NCBI GenBank assembly: GCA_008360955.1
Contig: LUCM01006634.1
Span: 137,297 to 201,296, forward strand
Source: Fasciolopsis buskii
Taxonomy: Eukaryota > Platyhelminthes > Trematoda > Plagiorchiida > Fasciolidae
Length of the DNA: 64,000 nucleotides
Reading direction: 5' to 3'
This document shows, piece after piece, positions 38,301 to 53,300 of the stretch. Below the pieces are notes generated by a model, which worked only from the letters and a program-made list of their open reading frames with translations, had not been told where the DNA came from and did no database searches. The translations under genes and the position numbers were made by a program. Positions within the stretch are counted from its first letter, which is position 1. Every line of letters starts with the position of its first letter.

Positions 38301-41300
38301 GAATTCCCAGGGATCCCAATTCAAATAAAGTGAGAATGCCTATTCCCCTCTGCGAATGTGACTAAATCTATTTGTTTTACGCTGAGCATAAAGAGTTTAC
38401 GCAGAAGTAAGCACGCAGCTTTCATTTTTTCTCATCAGTTATTCAATCAACAAGGCGAAAAAAGCATCATTCTCCGAGAAAGGAGTCACGAGTAAATGAA
38501 GGCGTCCATTTGAGCAAGTTGACCACTTTGTCACAGTAAGCCTAGAAAAACGATGAAATTTATTTACTTACAAATGAAAACTCGCATCACATTTTGACAA
38601 GTGAGTGAAGTTGATTTTGAGTACTTACTGTACTGACTAGTGCATCTTGTCCAGTCTTCTCTTAGTCTGCTATTGTACAGATGTATCAATAGGGACGACG
38701 TAAATATGAATACAAAGGGAGGATTCCGGTTTACCAGTATAGAGGGTTGACGTAGGACAACAAGTGTACGGCAGGAATAAAAATTTAGAAGTTGCCAAAT
38801 ATCGGCATTAAGATCAAAACATGCCGAGCCTTTGCAACGACAGATCTCAAAGCAACTTTTAGTCCTGATTCTCGCAAGATGGAATTTGCCGAACATTTAT
38901 ATCATGAGGCAACTTAAGTGTAGGATTAGAAAGGAACCCTTAGGTATGCTATCCTGCAAGTCAACAAGTAATCGATTTCTGAATGAACACAAATATTCAG
39001 TCGAAAAGCTTGCCATTTAGCTTGGGAGACGAAATTCTGATGCCGTAAAAGTCAACAAAACAGAGTACTTTGACCGACTATTAAAATTATTTTGCACATT
39101 GACGAAACCCTTTGCAACCTAATACGCCACAATAAGTAAGCTAATAATTGGGTTGATAACTTTATCGACTTATCTTTTTCAGGAAAGGACCGTATGTGAG
39201 AATGGTGGCACGTTGATCTGTCATTCGTATCTCGACGCACGAATATCGTACAAAGATTATCCGGAATGGTCCCAATAAGCTTCTGCAGTGCTGCTACACT
39301 CCTGTTTTCACAGAATTAACCGAATGTTTGTAATGCAGAAAATGGTTCGACGATAAGGAGTTTTGTTTGCACATTCCCCGGGCAACCTGCGATGTAGAGC
39401 TTGAAACTATTACGACGTTCCTCTGGGCCGTATGCAGCCCTAACACTCTTCTGAGCTTTGTGATATCAATCTTTATGAAATATAAACATCCTCATCATCC
39501 ACCGACCACTCAGCATTCGAACAAACTTTGGTCCAAAACGCTCGCAGCGAGTGGCACGGCAAGATTTTGTGGGTCGACGCCAAAATCTGTGGATCGTGAT
39601 TAAATAATCCGAGATTTTGGCTAAAGTTTAACAGTGCAGTAAATGTGTGGTATGCCTAAACATACAGATGAAGGCAGATGTGAATCTAACGTATTCCGAA
39701 TCAAAAATAATTTATAAAATAGAAAAAGCTGTGCGCCACTTAAATTACCATTGCCAAACGTAGATGGAAATTGACGCCCGTATTATTGGTTGCTTCGTAA
39801 TCGAAAAGTTGTCTTGTATGCAGAATTCGTGCCAGATGGACTAAATACGAGATAGGTCAAATTTCATGCTTTCAAAGGACTGAGCTCACAAGGTGAATTG
39901 GTAAACAAACGCAAAATGTCTTTCACAGCGATTTATCCACAACGGACCAGCTTTCTCGGTTTCATAACTATATCGCTGGATAAGGAAATACATACCTAAA
40001 CGCATCAGTCACACACTGGACAAATCGATCTCCGTGTTTATAATTCAATAGATCAATCGACCGAAATGTTTCTGCCCACCTTTGGAAACAAAAGGAGCAC
40101 TTGGCAGTCCCCCTGTGATGCAACATGAAATATTAACTGTCTGATCTCTCGGAGAGCTTACAAGAATATTTTTTTGTTCTTTTCTGACTTTATTTGAGAA
40201 GCATTTTACGCAACCCATAGTACTTACAAAATATCGAAAAAACAAAGAAAAAAGAATCGATTAATTTGACTTCAGTTTGACGCTTGAAATAAAAAATGGG
40301 TAATTACTTTGCAATTATGTCAGTAATTTAGTGGGTTGTTCTGAATAATAAAATGAAATCATCATCAAAGCCCAGTTAAATTATCAAATGGTGATTCAGT
40401 CTGCTGGGCAGTATAGGGACTACTAAAACTGCCTTCATTTATACAACCAATAAGTGAAAGATGCATGAAAGGTAGCCAGAGAATTGCTATCAAAGTATTG
40501 ATAAATTACCAATTATTAACGATATCACTTCCATTTTTGATAATGATCACAACATTAGTTTATGCGGTTCTTCAGACAAAATTCGGCATTAACTTTGATA
40601 TTGTTATACTTTTAATGCCTGTTGCGGCAATGCAAGAATTTGCACATTTTGCGAAGCAACAGAAACTTATTTTGTTGAGGTATACAATTTCAATACGGTA
40701 CAAAAACAAGCGGATGAGCAAACTTAGAGTCATTTTCTCGCGGACTATTTTCCTCATCCCAGGCTTCTGTGATTCTGTTTACAGAGAACGAAACACTTGC
40801 GTGATGAGATTCAGATAAAATCTAACATGAATTGCGAATTGCACACGGTTCAGCTGAAGCGTTTAAAGCGAAACGCCAGAAGATCAGATAAATATTTCAA
40901 ACTGTAGATGTCTTTGTTCAACATATCACAAGCGGAAACTAACTCGCCACCAGTAGTTGCTTCATTGCCGATGGTTATTAACTATTCACCTCTTGTGGCG
41001 TCACACTCATCAAGTTGCAAATCGATAATTGTCTAAACAGGTGTGAAATCTTGGTGTTTCTCATGATCTTTGCCGTATGGAAAACTACATTTCAAATAGC
41101 GAAAATAGTTCAACCAGTGATCTTGCACACTGAATCTCTAGTCCAACAAGAAATGTCTAGGACAGAGGTGAACTCTCTCAAGTCATTATTGAAAGCCTAC
41201 ATTTGCCACACTTAGTCATCCTGAAGGAATGATTCATATTTTGCCAATCTGAAAACCTGTTTTATACCTGGACACTGGGCTACATCAGAAGTTCCCTAGT

Positions 41301-44300
41301 TGGGGAACATCAAAACTCGACACTGTCGAAGTCATTGCTTCGTGAATGAAAGTTATTTTGCTGAGGATTAGCGTAAGATGGGCGTCTTCATCTTGTATCT
41401 TTTTGTCGAGTGATGACAACTACTTACGATTAAGGAAAGTTGTCACTGGATCTTCTTTAACATTAAATTTGTGATAGTAATTCAATGCTCTCCATTAATT
41501 GAGATGACTGGGGATTCTTAATTACTGATGTGCATTTGGCCGTATGGAGTTAACTGCAGCCCAGTGCGCCGTTAGTCTGTGGTTTTAAAGTTCGTCTACT
41601 CTGTAATATTAACGGTGAGTTTTCAAGATCTTGATAAGAAAGGCTCGAAAAAGGAAGCCAGTTTAATTTACATCAAAGATGTCTCGATGAAGCTGTCCTC
41701 AGGCTAGGTTAGCACTGCGCGAAATCCGATCTTGGGAGCTGGTAAAACCTGCATTGCTTTCTCATACACTTCCGTAACAGTTGCAAATCTGTTGTGAGTG
41801 TTCGAAGCGATGCATTATTTTGGTGAAAGTTCGCAGGCTAGTTGGTCTCAGTGTGGGAGCATTGTGCAAATAAGATTTTCGCAAAATCACACCGGAATTG
41901 GACTTGCTTAAAGGAGACATTGGAATGACATAAATTTTTGATTTATTAAATCATGCTTTTCCGTGTAATTACTGTTCCTCAGCTTAAATTACACATCACT
42001 TGCATTTTGTGACGGGCTGCTAATTTTTAATTAAACTCTTCTTTCTGACGTTAAAAGGCATCACGGTGAACAAAGACGAGTTGCTTAAAGTAATTTTTGC
42101 TGAAAAATATCGTATAACGTTCTCACATCCCCAATAATGTTTTAGTTTCCAGGGGGTTACCTCTTGGTAAGTATTAGTGCAAAATCCCACTGGCATTAGT
42201 AATATTAGTAATTCTAGTCATGCCGGTAGCAGTATTAGTTGGGATAAAGATAGCAGTAATAGTTTATTTTAAAATAGCAGATATGCAATTCCTTGTTTCG
42301 CGAGGTTAAATTTTTGATCAGTAGCACGTCAGTTACAGCGACAGTCAGAAGTGGAACTCCAGCAGTCAGACCCGAATTGCTTAAGAACATTAGAATTTTC
42401 CGTCTGTTTCATCCCTGCAAATGGATGATGCCCCAACCAAAGTTAACACTAGCTGCTATGGCATATGAAGCGTCATTGAACACTGCCACTGCGGAAACCG
42501 ATAGTTAGTACTGGATGTTTTCCTAATTTGTTTTTACCAAATTAGACTCGATCGGAGTTAGCAAACCTTCGGGAACTGTTGGGCGTCAGTGATGGTCACC
42601 CGTGAAGAGATTAAACAGTAATTCTGACTAGTCTGTATAGAATACGGTGTTACGGTTGCAGTACGGGCGTCTTCAAGTTGAAAGGCTCGGGTTCAAGCCT
42701 AAGGCAAGTTGATGAACGTGGGCAGTTGGTGAGCTCGAATGACAGTGCAATTCGAATTTTATCCTCGCCCATTGTAAGATTTACCCGATAGCCTGCGATC
42801 TGTGGCCTAAAGGGTAATCAGCCAAAGAAAATAGGTTCCGACCGGCTGCATTGGCAGCTTCTACAAACTAACAAAAACCGAATTGCATAAACCTGTAAAA
42901 TGCTAAATCCGGAATCAATAGTTTGGTAAAATTTGACGGTAAACTGAGTGGTGGACGCCATAGGTCTATTCCTAATTAACTGCTTTATGGCATCGTAGCT
43001 ATGCTTTAGATACATCAGAAAGTATTCTTTTCAAAATATCTGCTCTGCAAAAACCCATTGCTTTTTGCATTTGGCTAGAGACAGAACTGGTTGAAGCTAT
43101 ATTCCGGCACACAGAAATTTTGCTGATCTGCACACGATTGACTAGTGATCACCTCGTATATTCTAGGTTTGCCGGCCGGTATTCATTCGAGGAGTAAGCT
43201 GTTTTTAAAGTTTCCGTTCAGGGGAAAAGCACCGTAGAACTAGAGTTAGCAGAACCCTTATCTTTTTACTCCATTGCATCAGGGTTTTTAGAAACTTATA
43301 AATAAATGATTGTTAAGTGAACGTTGACGAATCATTTGGCAGCAACAGAAGTGCAAAGCATTTTTGACATCAAGCGACTAGATTCATTTTGAATCCTTTA
43401 TGTTTTGCCTCCTTTATTAACGAGATGACAATGTATATCATTTTCAGTAACGGGGCCGCGGCCAACAGAGGGCTGCCAAGTGGGGAAGTTTACCGGCGTT
43501 GGGCGGATTCGAACCTGCGAACTTCACATGCAAACGCCACGACCTTATCCGCTTGGACACCGCTCGTGTCCAAATTTATACACTTCTTAGCCTCTGCCGA
43601 TTAATCACTTGTTTTTTATCTGTCCCTGAACATACGGTACATTTTTCGAAGGTCGCAAATATATTTGAAAATTGCCGGTTTGTCATATTGAACTGATAAA
43701 ACATTTTCGGATTAACACAAGTCCTCATTATAGCATTTCAATAACAGGCTACTTTTTTAAATGAACAGGTATATTAAAGCATTTATAGTTATTCGATGTT
43801 CAAATACATTGTCTAAGGTTTGGCTGCTTTTGATCTGTGATACGCGTGATCTCTTACAAACAAACAAAGAATAGAAGTTAGGTCCAATGTGGCGTTTTAA
43901 AGGGTAGACATGTTGCAAGGACTATGATAAAAGGTATGAGCAAACATTATTCTTCCTAGCAGCCAGGATTTGGCTGATAAAAGCTCAAGGAAAACCCGAC
44001 TAAATCATGTACGGCAAACCATATTGTATCAGCCATTGTTTTTGGTAGAATGAGAAACAAATCAGGCGCATAATCAGACACTAAGAACGTGCCATATCAC
44101 CTTTGGAACTACTCCACGGCTTTACGCCTCATTTTGCTGTTGCAGACTAATGATCCGAACAAGGGCGCAAAACGTGCTCATCTAACGATGCTCTTCTGAG
44201 TTTCAGTCACATTTGAATTTCAGTTGGTCAATGCAATTCACCAAAGATGGGTGATATATAATCACCCAAGTGAGCTAAACTGGATAAGCAATATAATAAC

Positions 44301-47300
44301 GGGGCATTAACCTTTGATTAACTTATTAATATAAACTCAAAAGTGATTCCGTCCAGCTGACCACGATCTGAAGTGACTCCAGTTTTCACTCGGCAATGAA
44401 AGCCGCTCTTTTGACAAGGAACTTTCAGTCAATTGAGCTGACCTGACTATTTTCTTTAAAGTAGATTTTCTGACTTGAATTCTACTGAATTTGATAAAAT
44501 ATTCCATCGCATTGATAGTATTTCGTTAGCCAAGAACACTGGCATGCGACTTCAATACAATGGACATCTCTGTCTGGGTTCGATGTGTCCTAGTTTAGTG
44601 ATACAGTCTACGGTTAAACTGGCTACTTTGTTTCTAGTTGTAAATTTATTTTGAACTACGATAGTCTAATTAGGAAACCTGCGTGAAGGCGAGGGGACTA
44701 TCAAATAAAAATATCAACATTGGATTGGGTGAATTACTTTCCCTCGAAGGTCCATATTAAAGCAAAGATTGCACGTTTGCCCAATAGGTTGTTGACGGAG
44801 TCAAAAGGAAGTATCCAAAAGATTTATTTTGGCTAGCTTGTAAGAAGATAAATGAAACAGAGAATATTTGCCAAAAACCTTTTACTTTACAAATTTACTG
44901 TCGCGAAGGCTCACTTTGTCAATCGGGGACGATTGACACTTTGGTTATCAACTGTTAATCGCCCGACTTTCATTGCAGTCCATTTGTGCACCCATGTACC
45001 TTGCACAACGTGGTTCGTCGGTCCTTCACATTAATTGCCTACTAACCTGATTGTGGATCTTTGAACGTGAACGCACCTCACCCATCCAGCCTGACCGTGT
45101 ATGTACGAAGTGCATGCGCATACAGTTGGTACCTCATATAAAAATTCCCTCATAAACAGCTCAGTTGTCCTAACCCAACGTACAGCATCCCCACGACACA
45201 TCAAGGCACCGCAGCTTAACGACAAATTGGACATGAGAGATAGCATATTGCGTAAGGTAAATTCCATTGAGAAAGTCCTGTAGGCCAGAACGCCGAGTCA
45301 TGGAGATTTACTGAAGTATTTGATGTATCGCATTTTCATCACACTGATTATTTGTACATCTTTGCCATTTGCCTCCGATCTGAGTGGATTCGCAACTGTT
45401 AGGTAGTCATCTGGCGCCTGGGTTTCGTTTCAGTTTCGCCCTTTGGATCTTTTGATTGCAGCTGTTGGATTGAGGAGTCTTTTTATGACCTAACTTATAA
45501 CTCCGGTGAGCCTTATGACGCGAACCCGTCTGATTTAATCGCTTGCATATTTTAACCAAACAATTTATTAATTTTAATAAACGCGACGAAAAGCTTCCGC
45601 TATAGCCTCCAACACAGTATAACCAACTAAGAAGACATAGGCCTTTTACAATACGAGAAATAAATTATCGCGAAATTCTTCCCAGCTGTAGTTGTGAAAT
45701 TAAAAGAGGCGTCTAAAAATTACATGTCCATTAAGACGACAGTTACCTGGGGAGGTGTCTTCTTCGAAGCTGTGAAGGAGCAGCAGCAATTGGAGTGGCA
45801 TCTTGAAGGAAGATGTAAACGCAGTAGAACAACACCACTAACTTACCATGACAAGCTTAAGGCAGAATCCCGAAGGGTGGAAAAGTAAGTCACATAAAAC
45901 AGTGGCACTTAAGAAATAGAATGACATTGACAGAGTGCAAATTCACACAGTAGAAATCTAAAGCCATCAATCATGACTATTTGATCACTGCGTATATATT
46001 TTTGGATCTATGTCCATGTTTGCCAACAGGAATGGATGCGCAATTATAAATCAGTTTTGGAACACGGCCGAAGAGGAAAATAAACATCATGATTATCATC
46101 TTAAAGTAGAAACGATATAGAAATCTAATATTCCTCACATGTCAAACGGTGAACCTAGGTCTTTAATGAACTGAGCATCCAAAGCAGTCAACGACACAAA
46201 CTCACCACAACTATCAACATTTACGAGACAGTTCGGACTGCAAAAAGTCTGAGTACCAAAGCGGTCCATATAAGCCTGCTACAGTATCAACAACAAGAAT
46301 ACTCCAACGCCTTTCCAGTGTCAAAATACGAGGAGCAAAATCAATAACACCAGTTCACTAGTTATATCCTGGGCCATTACTACTACAGGATGACTTTGCA
46401 TTCACACAGCAAGATGATCATTTAAAGTTTGGACAAAGGCAAATCGGCTAAAAGGTCATATACTGAATGAAATAACATCTAGCGTTTACAATGCTCTGTG
46501 GTCGCTGAAGTTGGTTTTTAGATCACAACCGTATCATCACCAGGTGAGGTGGTACTGTAAGTTCCTAGGTAATGACCCACTTATTCGTGCAATTTTGATA
46601 ATATTTTTCCAGACTTGATCACGACCGCGGAGAGGCTCAAACTCACCAAGACTAAGACCTTGAGCTGGCAAGGTTGCTGAATTTAGTATTGTGACCTTGC
46701 AGTCACAGACTGTTCCTGACATTAAGTATTTGGCACCAAGCCCCTCGTAATTTACCTTTTCAGAATGACTGAATCTTTAGTGTGGATTATTGACAAGTCC
46801 TGTCCGGAACTTAGTATCTGTGTACTGGTTATGTAAGAAATAACCACAATGAAGCTTTTGCTCTTTCTCTAGAGTTGTTTAATTTCTTGTTCGATGTGAG
46901 TGTTGACCGGACTTTACTAAGGGATTCAAAATTCCCGAAACCATCGGTTTGTTTTATTTATTTGCTCCAGAATGAAAAATTTGTTCAGATGAAATGCGTG
47001 TTTCCTGCGACCCTCGAATAACGAAGATGGGTGAAAGAAAATTTTGCTACCCTAAATCCAGTTTGTGTTTATGCATTCATGTGAAATGTTTTATTTCATA
47101 TTCAGTCGATGTGGCGTATACCTTGATATCTACAGTTATTGTTGTGAGTCATAACCTCTTATTCACTTGAGTTTCAGATTGAATTTTTCCCATTCACTTT
47201 TTGGGCTTGTGAGATATTGCAGTGCCTCGTAGTTCAAGTGTTCTTTCAGAAACCTCAGATAAATTTCTGATATACGGAAGCACTACTTCCTCGCTGGATT

Positions 47301-50300
47301 GTCCCATTTTCGACTCATTAGATACTCATGTCATGGAGGTTCTTGAGTATCGGTCTTATTGAAAAATTCTTAAAATGAAGTTTCCTTTAAGTTTTACCAG
47401 TTCCGTTTTACTTTAAGGTTTTTTTCTGTTTCACAAGACCACTTGTGGCTTTTTGTTTGATTTCTCTAAGAGCTTGTTCTCTGTTTCACGTGCCTTGATT
47501 TCGGATACACTGACGTCTCCAAATTTCCATGGGCTATTCTTCTCGAAAAGTTGAATTTGATTCTTCTTGAGGTGTCATTCTTTGTTGATTTTGTTTCTGC
47601 TATATGGAAGCGCATGATGATGGTAAACATTTTGCCAGTATAGTCGATCAAAAATGTCGGTTACACTTTGGGCATTGTAGTGTGTTCATGGACCTCCGCA
47701 AGAAGTCCACAATTAGGCCATCTAGAACGTGTACCTTCTATTTGCTCTTGCATGTCATCGTTAGATTTTAACTGATCCCTTATGTTGAACTGTTTCATAG
47801 AGTTTTGTTCGCTGAGCTGCGCATTTGGGTAGTGAACGTTTCCTTACCAGTCGAGGTGACAATATTGTCAGTGGTGATTAACACAAATTTTCAAATCCTT
47901 TCATAAACCCTCATTCCACATATTGTTAACTTTTTCAGCAGACTGCAGAGGCGTCACTTATGGAAAGGCGCTTTTGTACTATTTTGCCAACTCTGGGGGG
48001 GTTTAATTCCCTTACAAGAGGTTCTAACTGTGTCATAATTCTTTGATGAGAGCGCATGCTGAAAACCGCGACACGGAAATGATTGACCTCAGCTGAGTGT
48101 CATTTTCATGCGCTTTATCGATCCGTAAAATCGAGCGCTAGCTTTAAACCTTGATCGCCCATTTCACCTCATCGTTTGAATATTCTGTACCTTCGTTGTA
48201 GTTTGAGTAAATTCATTTTCCATTATTGCCATTGCATTTGTGTCAGACAAGCTCGATGTGATAGTACCTTCGTTGGTTGCCTTACTTGTTGAATTTAATC
48301 CATTTTGCCTACACCAACTCTCGTCCTTCCTTATCGGTTTTCTGTCTGATGATGGTCCATGTGCCCCACGTATCGTGTCAGATGGAGCCTCGGGTCGTTG
48401 CGTTCGGTGCATTTTCGGTACTTTGAATTACCTCAACCTAGTTTTGGTATTTTAGGGCGTCAAGCTGAATCAAACACACTTTCAGGTCTCAGTACAAAAT
48501 GTAAGTTTGAGGTGCAGAAGGCATCAACTTTCACATTTGTTGAAAATTCTCTGGTTTGCTGAACCCTTTAACTCCGGCTTTTGCATCCGGGATTTTACGG
48601 CTAGTCCGACACTCGTTGTTGATCTACATACCCCTGATAATTCAGCATTTATTTCATCACTTCTGGGATAAAATTAAATTGCAGTTGTGGTTGCCATCAG
48701 AAAGCTAGAAATGTTTGGTGGATTGCAGTCTGGCACTTGTGATCTAGTCACTTACGCGAAAAAGCCGCATTACTTTCGGAAACAAGTTGCCTCAGTTCAA
48801 GAGTTGTTTTATTTGTTATGAAAACCGAATGGTTTGTGATTTGGTCACGTGATTTCATGCTGGTTTGTGTGTATGTGTGTGTGCGTGTCTGGAGAGGGGG
48901 TAGGAGAAAGTCTCAATGCCAAACTATCAAGCTATTGAAGAGACCAATGCTAATTGGGGTCAGTCGGATTTACCGGATTAACAATCACCAAACGAGTACC
49001 GGTTAAATGAGCGCACATTCCAGGAAGTGGCAGTAAAGGAAAAACATCGTTTCTCGAGAATTAGGTCATTAAACGGAATCTAACAACACAAGATGAAATA
49101 TTTTAATTCTTTCCATTGATAAACATAATTCTCTGATCTAGTCATACTTGTTACGTCGCTTTTACAATTCAAATCAACAAAATGACACAACATGTTTTAA
49201 AACAAATGTAGCACTAGCAAGTCCGATCAGTCGTTACGAATTAGAAACATGACCAGTGAGGACAAGAAATGTAAGAAGATTTTCGGCGTTTGCACAGTTT
49301 TCTTCGTTGCATTACTGCAGAATTTTATGGGCTACTGACAAGTTGGGCTTAGGATCCTAAGCCCTATGCGTCAATCACTGGAAAAGTCACTGAATATGAA
49401 TAGATTCAGGTGGTTGATATACACTTCATGCAAGTCTACAGAACGTCATCCTCACGGAGTAGGCAATAGACATGTAATAGTTGAAAAATGTATCAAGGTG
49501 GTCAGTAGATGACACGGCAAAATGTGCAACAACCTTAACCAGTGAACAGGTTAGCATGGGTCCAGTCACATAATCGGACTGGTGTCTGTGACATTCCTAG
49601 TGAGGGGGTTGGAGACAATAGTTGATGTGGCTGAATGGTGTGGTCAGTGACATTCTGGATTGGGAAATTTGTTTTGTGTGGTTGTCAGACTTATAAATTT
49701 GCAGTTGATCTTTTATTACTCCTTTTTCTTCATTTCTGTCTTGGATAGACGGTGCTGAGGTAGCAACTTTGATCAGAGCATTGTGATGTAAAACTAACGT
49801 ATGTGAGAGATGAAATGAATCGGACCAAGGGACGTAAATTGCAACGTGCATACCATTAGGCAATCTAAAGAAAACTACACTAAGTATTTGCCGGCATAAG
49901 ACTGTACTTTTCGTCAGATTTATCACTGTTCTTATGATGCGCACAGTGATTTGCCGATAGTCAAAACAGCGCTTTCGTCCTCATATTTTTCATCCGGCTT
50001 CATCAGTAGGAGAATTCGATAAGAAAAAAATCTGATGCAGTAAAGCAAAGTATTTGATGACTAAGAAGCTCTTCATTCTAGGAGCCAAACTGTGAAGTTC
50101 CTTGAAAACTGACCACAACTATAAGATACATTCATCGCCAAAATTAATGAAGGCCAGCCGCTATAGATACGACCAAATCCCATTGTTTCTTATTGTTTTT
50201 GCATAAAAACCGCATATTTTGTAGTCGGCCAATCAGACATATTTCCAGATTAGTAGGTATCACATCCAGTTGCAGCTATAGGGAAGCTTACCTCATTTCC

Positions 50301-53300
50301 TTCCAGTGTTTTCGTCGTTATGGTGACATGGATGAACAGAGTAGCCAAAGGAATCGGTTCTCCGGTATCACTGCGAAGTCGGACGTGGCGGTAACCTAAA
50401 GAGCACGTTTGTATTTAGCAAATTCGCATATTAACCCGAGCAGGCAAACCGGTTGTTGGAGTAGGACAAAAAAACTTTTCATCATTCCTTGAAAAATGAA
50501 CGAAACATGTGCAGTTTCTTACCTCTAATAGTGTGAATTTATAGCAAGGCGTGTGCGGTTGAGAATTTAACATTTGCAGCTCCACCATGTGGGCGGTTCG
50601 TGGAAAGTAAAAAGCGCTGCGATGACCAAGTGGGAAAGAATTATTTGTTCCTAATCCCTGCTCGCATCACAAGAACAACAGAATAATTTTGTTCCGATGA
50701 AATTGTCTTTTCGCTTCTTTTTTACACACAACAAAGCTTACACAATGTTTGTGTGTGAGCATTTAGTACATGAAACATCATCGACCGAGAATTTGCTAAT
50801 CAATGCTTTTGTAATCTGCATTGGGTAAATATTAGTCAGGCCGACATTCTTTGCGGTTTCGATTAACTTATTTGAATAGATAAAACCTTATGACCCCCTT
50901 GAATAAAAGCAAACGGAATGGAACTCGACTGAAATAATGAAATTACTAAGCATGAGGTCACGGGCACAGTCATTGTAGAGCAAGTCAACTCAAATTCGAA
51001 TGGGGTTGTGTGAAAAATTTAGCGAAATATCGTTCAACCAACTTTAAGCTAGCTTCCTTAACAGGGAGAGTGAATGGCATGTATGACAGTCAAAATTTGA
51101 AATGCACATAAAACAGGATAGTCTGTGACCATGACATACGCCGCTCACCTCTGCACAATTCAGAGGACGTGGTTATGGTACATGGTAGACTGCTATTCGA
51201 ATGCCCCACATGACACAGTGTACAGCTTAGTGGAATATGATAAGAAATGCCTTCTCCCACTTTTCGGAGACTGCAAACACCATTAATAAGAGAATGAATT
51301 TCGTCTTTCCTATCTCCAAGACTAATAACAAAAATGTGAAAGGTATGTTGTGAGAGACCTTTTGCTATCTGTAAACATCGGTCTACTTTGTCAGTATTCC
51401 TTATCGCGTTGCACGGTGACTAATGGTCGAAAGTGGTAGTGCACTATGGATAGGATCTAACCAACTAGGCCGGGATTTTTGATCCGAAAGTTTCTAAAAT
51501 TTGAACCTAATAATCGAATAACAGTATATGATACTTATAAATGACCTTTCACTATTGCCTCACTCTACTAGAGACCATGCAGAATGTTTGACCCAAATAG
51601 CACGGAATACCTTAGTTACATGGACATAGTTTCATTTACTTTATGTCCGATCCTGGAAGAATTCTGAGGTCTTTTATTCACCATACCCGATCTAATTCAG
51701 CGTACTCTTTAAATTTTTCAGAAATGAGCAAAGTAAAATGAAGAAATGTACCAAAACACTGGTTTTATCCACGTTATATTGCACTTCCTTTGACCACAGG
51801 GTAATGACTTCACACCGCAGTCTAGATTATTACAAACGAGAGAAGGTCAGTTGTGACAAGTTAAAAATTATGCAGTTAGCGGAACTATGTGGATCTTAAC
51901 TGTAGTAAATCTACGGCTAAACCAAGAGATATCTACTCTGCCTGCTTGGTGCTTAATTGTGCATTGCTTGCCGCAGCATTTTGGATTGGTTTAAACGGCG
52001 AAAGCACGATCACAAACCCAAGATCAGATGCGATCCGAAATCCAGTAAGCTCGTCGCGCCAAATTAAACTGAAATATGGCTTCTACACGACAAAGGTCCA
52101 CATTGATTGCAACTTGCGCTACAAGATGACTACACAGTACTGTACTGAATCTAAAATGATAGTCATAGGTTAAACTAAATCGTTCAGTTTGTCGGCACAA
52201 CGAGAGAATAATAGTGAACCAATAATAGATCGAATTTCCTACCTTGGAGCAGGCAATCAAAGGGAATTGTATTCTGACCAATGAAGTCATCTCCAATCGC
52301 GTGATCATCAAGCACAACGAAACGAACCAGAGCCAAACTGCCTAGTTGAACACAGAACTCAAATGTGTCATCAAAGGTGGCATTATACCCAGATGCGCTC
52401 CCTGCGGCTGCCGTGCTAGTTCTCTGCTCTGAACAGTCGACCGGAATTCCGTGAATTTCTATCACAACGTAAGGTTCAATTGTGTCTCCTTTAGACACCG
52501 ATCCACGAGGTTTCGGTAGTTGTTGTGCGCTTAAAATTCGAAGTCGAAAAATCTGAGAAAAATACAAAATGAAAATAACCCATGCAGTGTGGAAAACAAA
52601 CCACAAGCTAGGTGTAAAAGGATATATCCTTTTATGTCTACTTGCACACATGAGCCGTGTTCACCATTTGTCCTTCGGAGAAACTTAGTGGAGAAAATCT
52701 AACCACCAGATATCTGCGTTCATGAGGACATTTTAGCGTGTATTCACAGTACTAGTAGACTGCGATGACTCAAATTTTGAGAGCTACACACGCATGTGAT
52801 CATCATATCTAATACGAATTGACTCCAGCGATCTGCAGAATAACCAGCTACTGCTTGGATGTTGTTTCTAATAATTAGAACATCACGGGGCAAAATTGTG
52901 CGATTACAGTTTCTGGTCGCCTTTTGCATAACATTTCCTCCTAGCATTGGTGTAAAGTGAAAAGTGTGCCTTTTATATTTTAAACCAATCAGAACTCCCT
53001 AATGTCGGTATCCAAGTTCAACTCGCCTTAAGTGCCGTGGTATGATGGCTCTACGAGACCTAGGCTGTATCACACTAAAGTGATACCGGTCGTAATGACC
53101 AAGAAAGATTTGCTATTTTCAAGAACTTGAGTAGAACAAATTTGATTTAGTTAGTTCAGTAATGTACTATGCAACGAACGAGTACTATTTCATTCCATCA
53201 ATTATTGTAAGGCATCTAATTCAGGTTAGTCGGAAGCCAGCATAAGGTAATGTACTATATTTTCACAAACGTCTGAACGTAACCATATTCCTAATGACTC

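Larger units (their letters stand above)
36027..50291 (-). other. 14.3 kb intron carrying repeats
   Basis: GTAAGC donor and catcatcag acceptor. It contains the Penelope-like fossil, tRNA-like elements at 42.6, 43.5 and 46.6 kb, a decayed repeat at 42.2 kb and a TG microsatellite. A plus-strand exon-like segment at 45690-45884 is noted in the findings. Other open frames up to 124 codons look random. Confidence 0.85.

Noticed and set aside
40465..40818. 117-codon hydrophobic frame
   Set aside because: The hydrophobicity follows from AT-rich codons, and no transporter or receptor motif is present.
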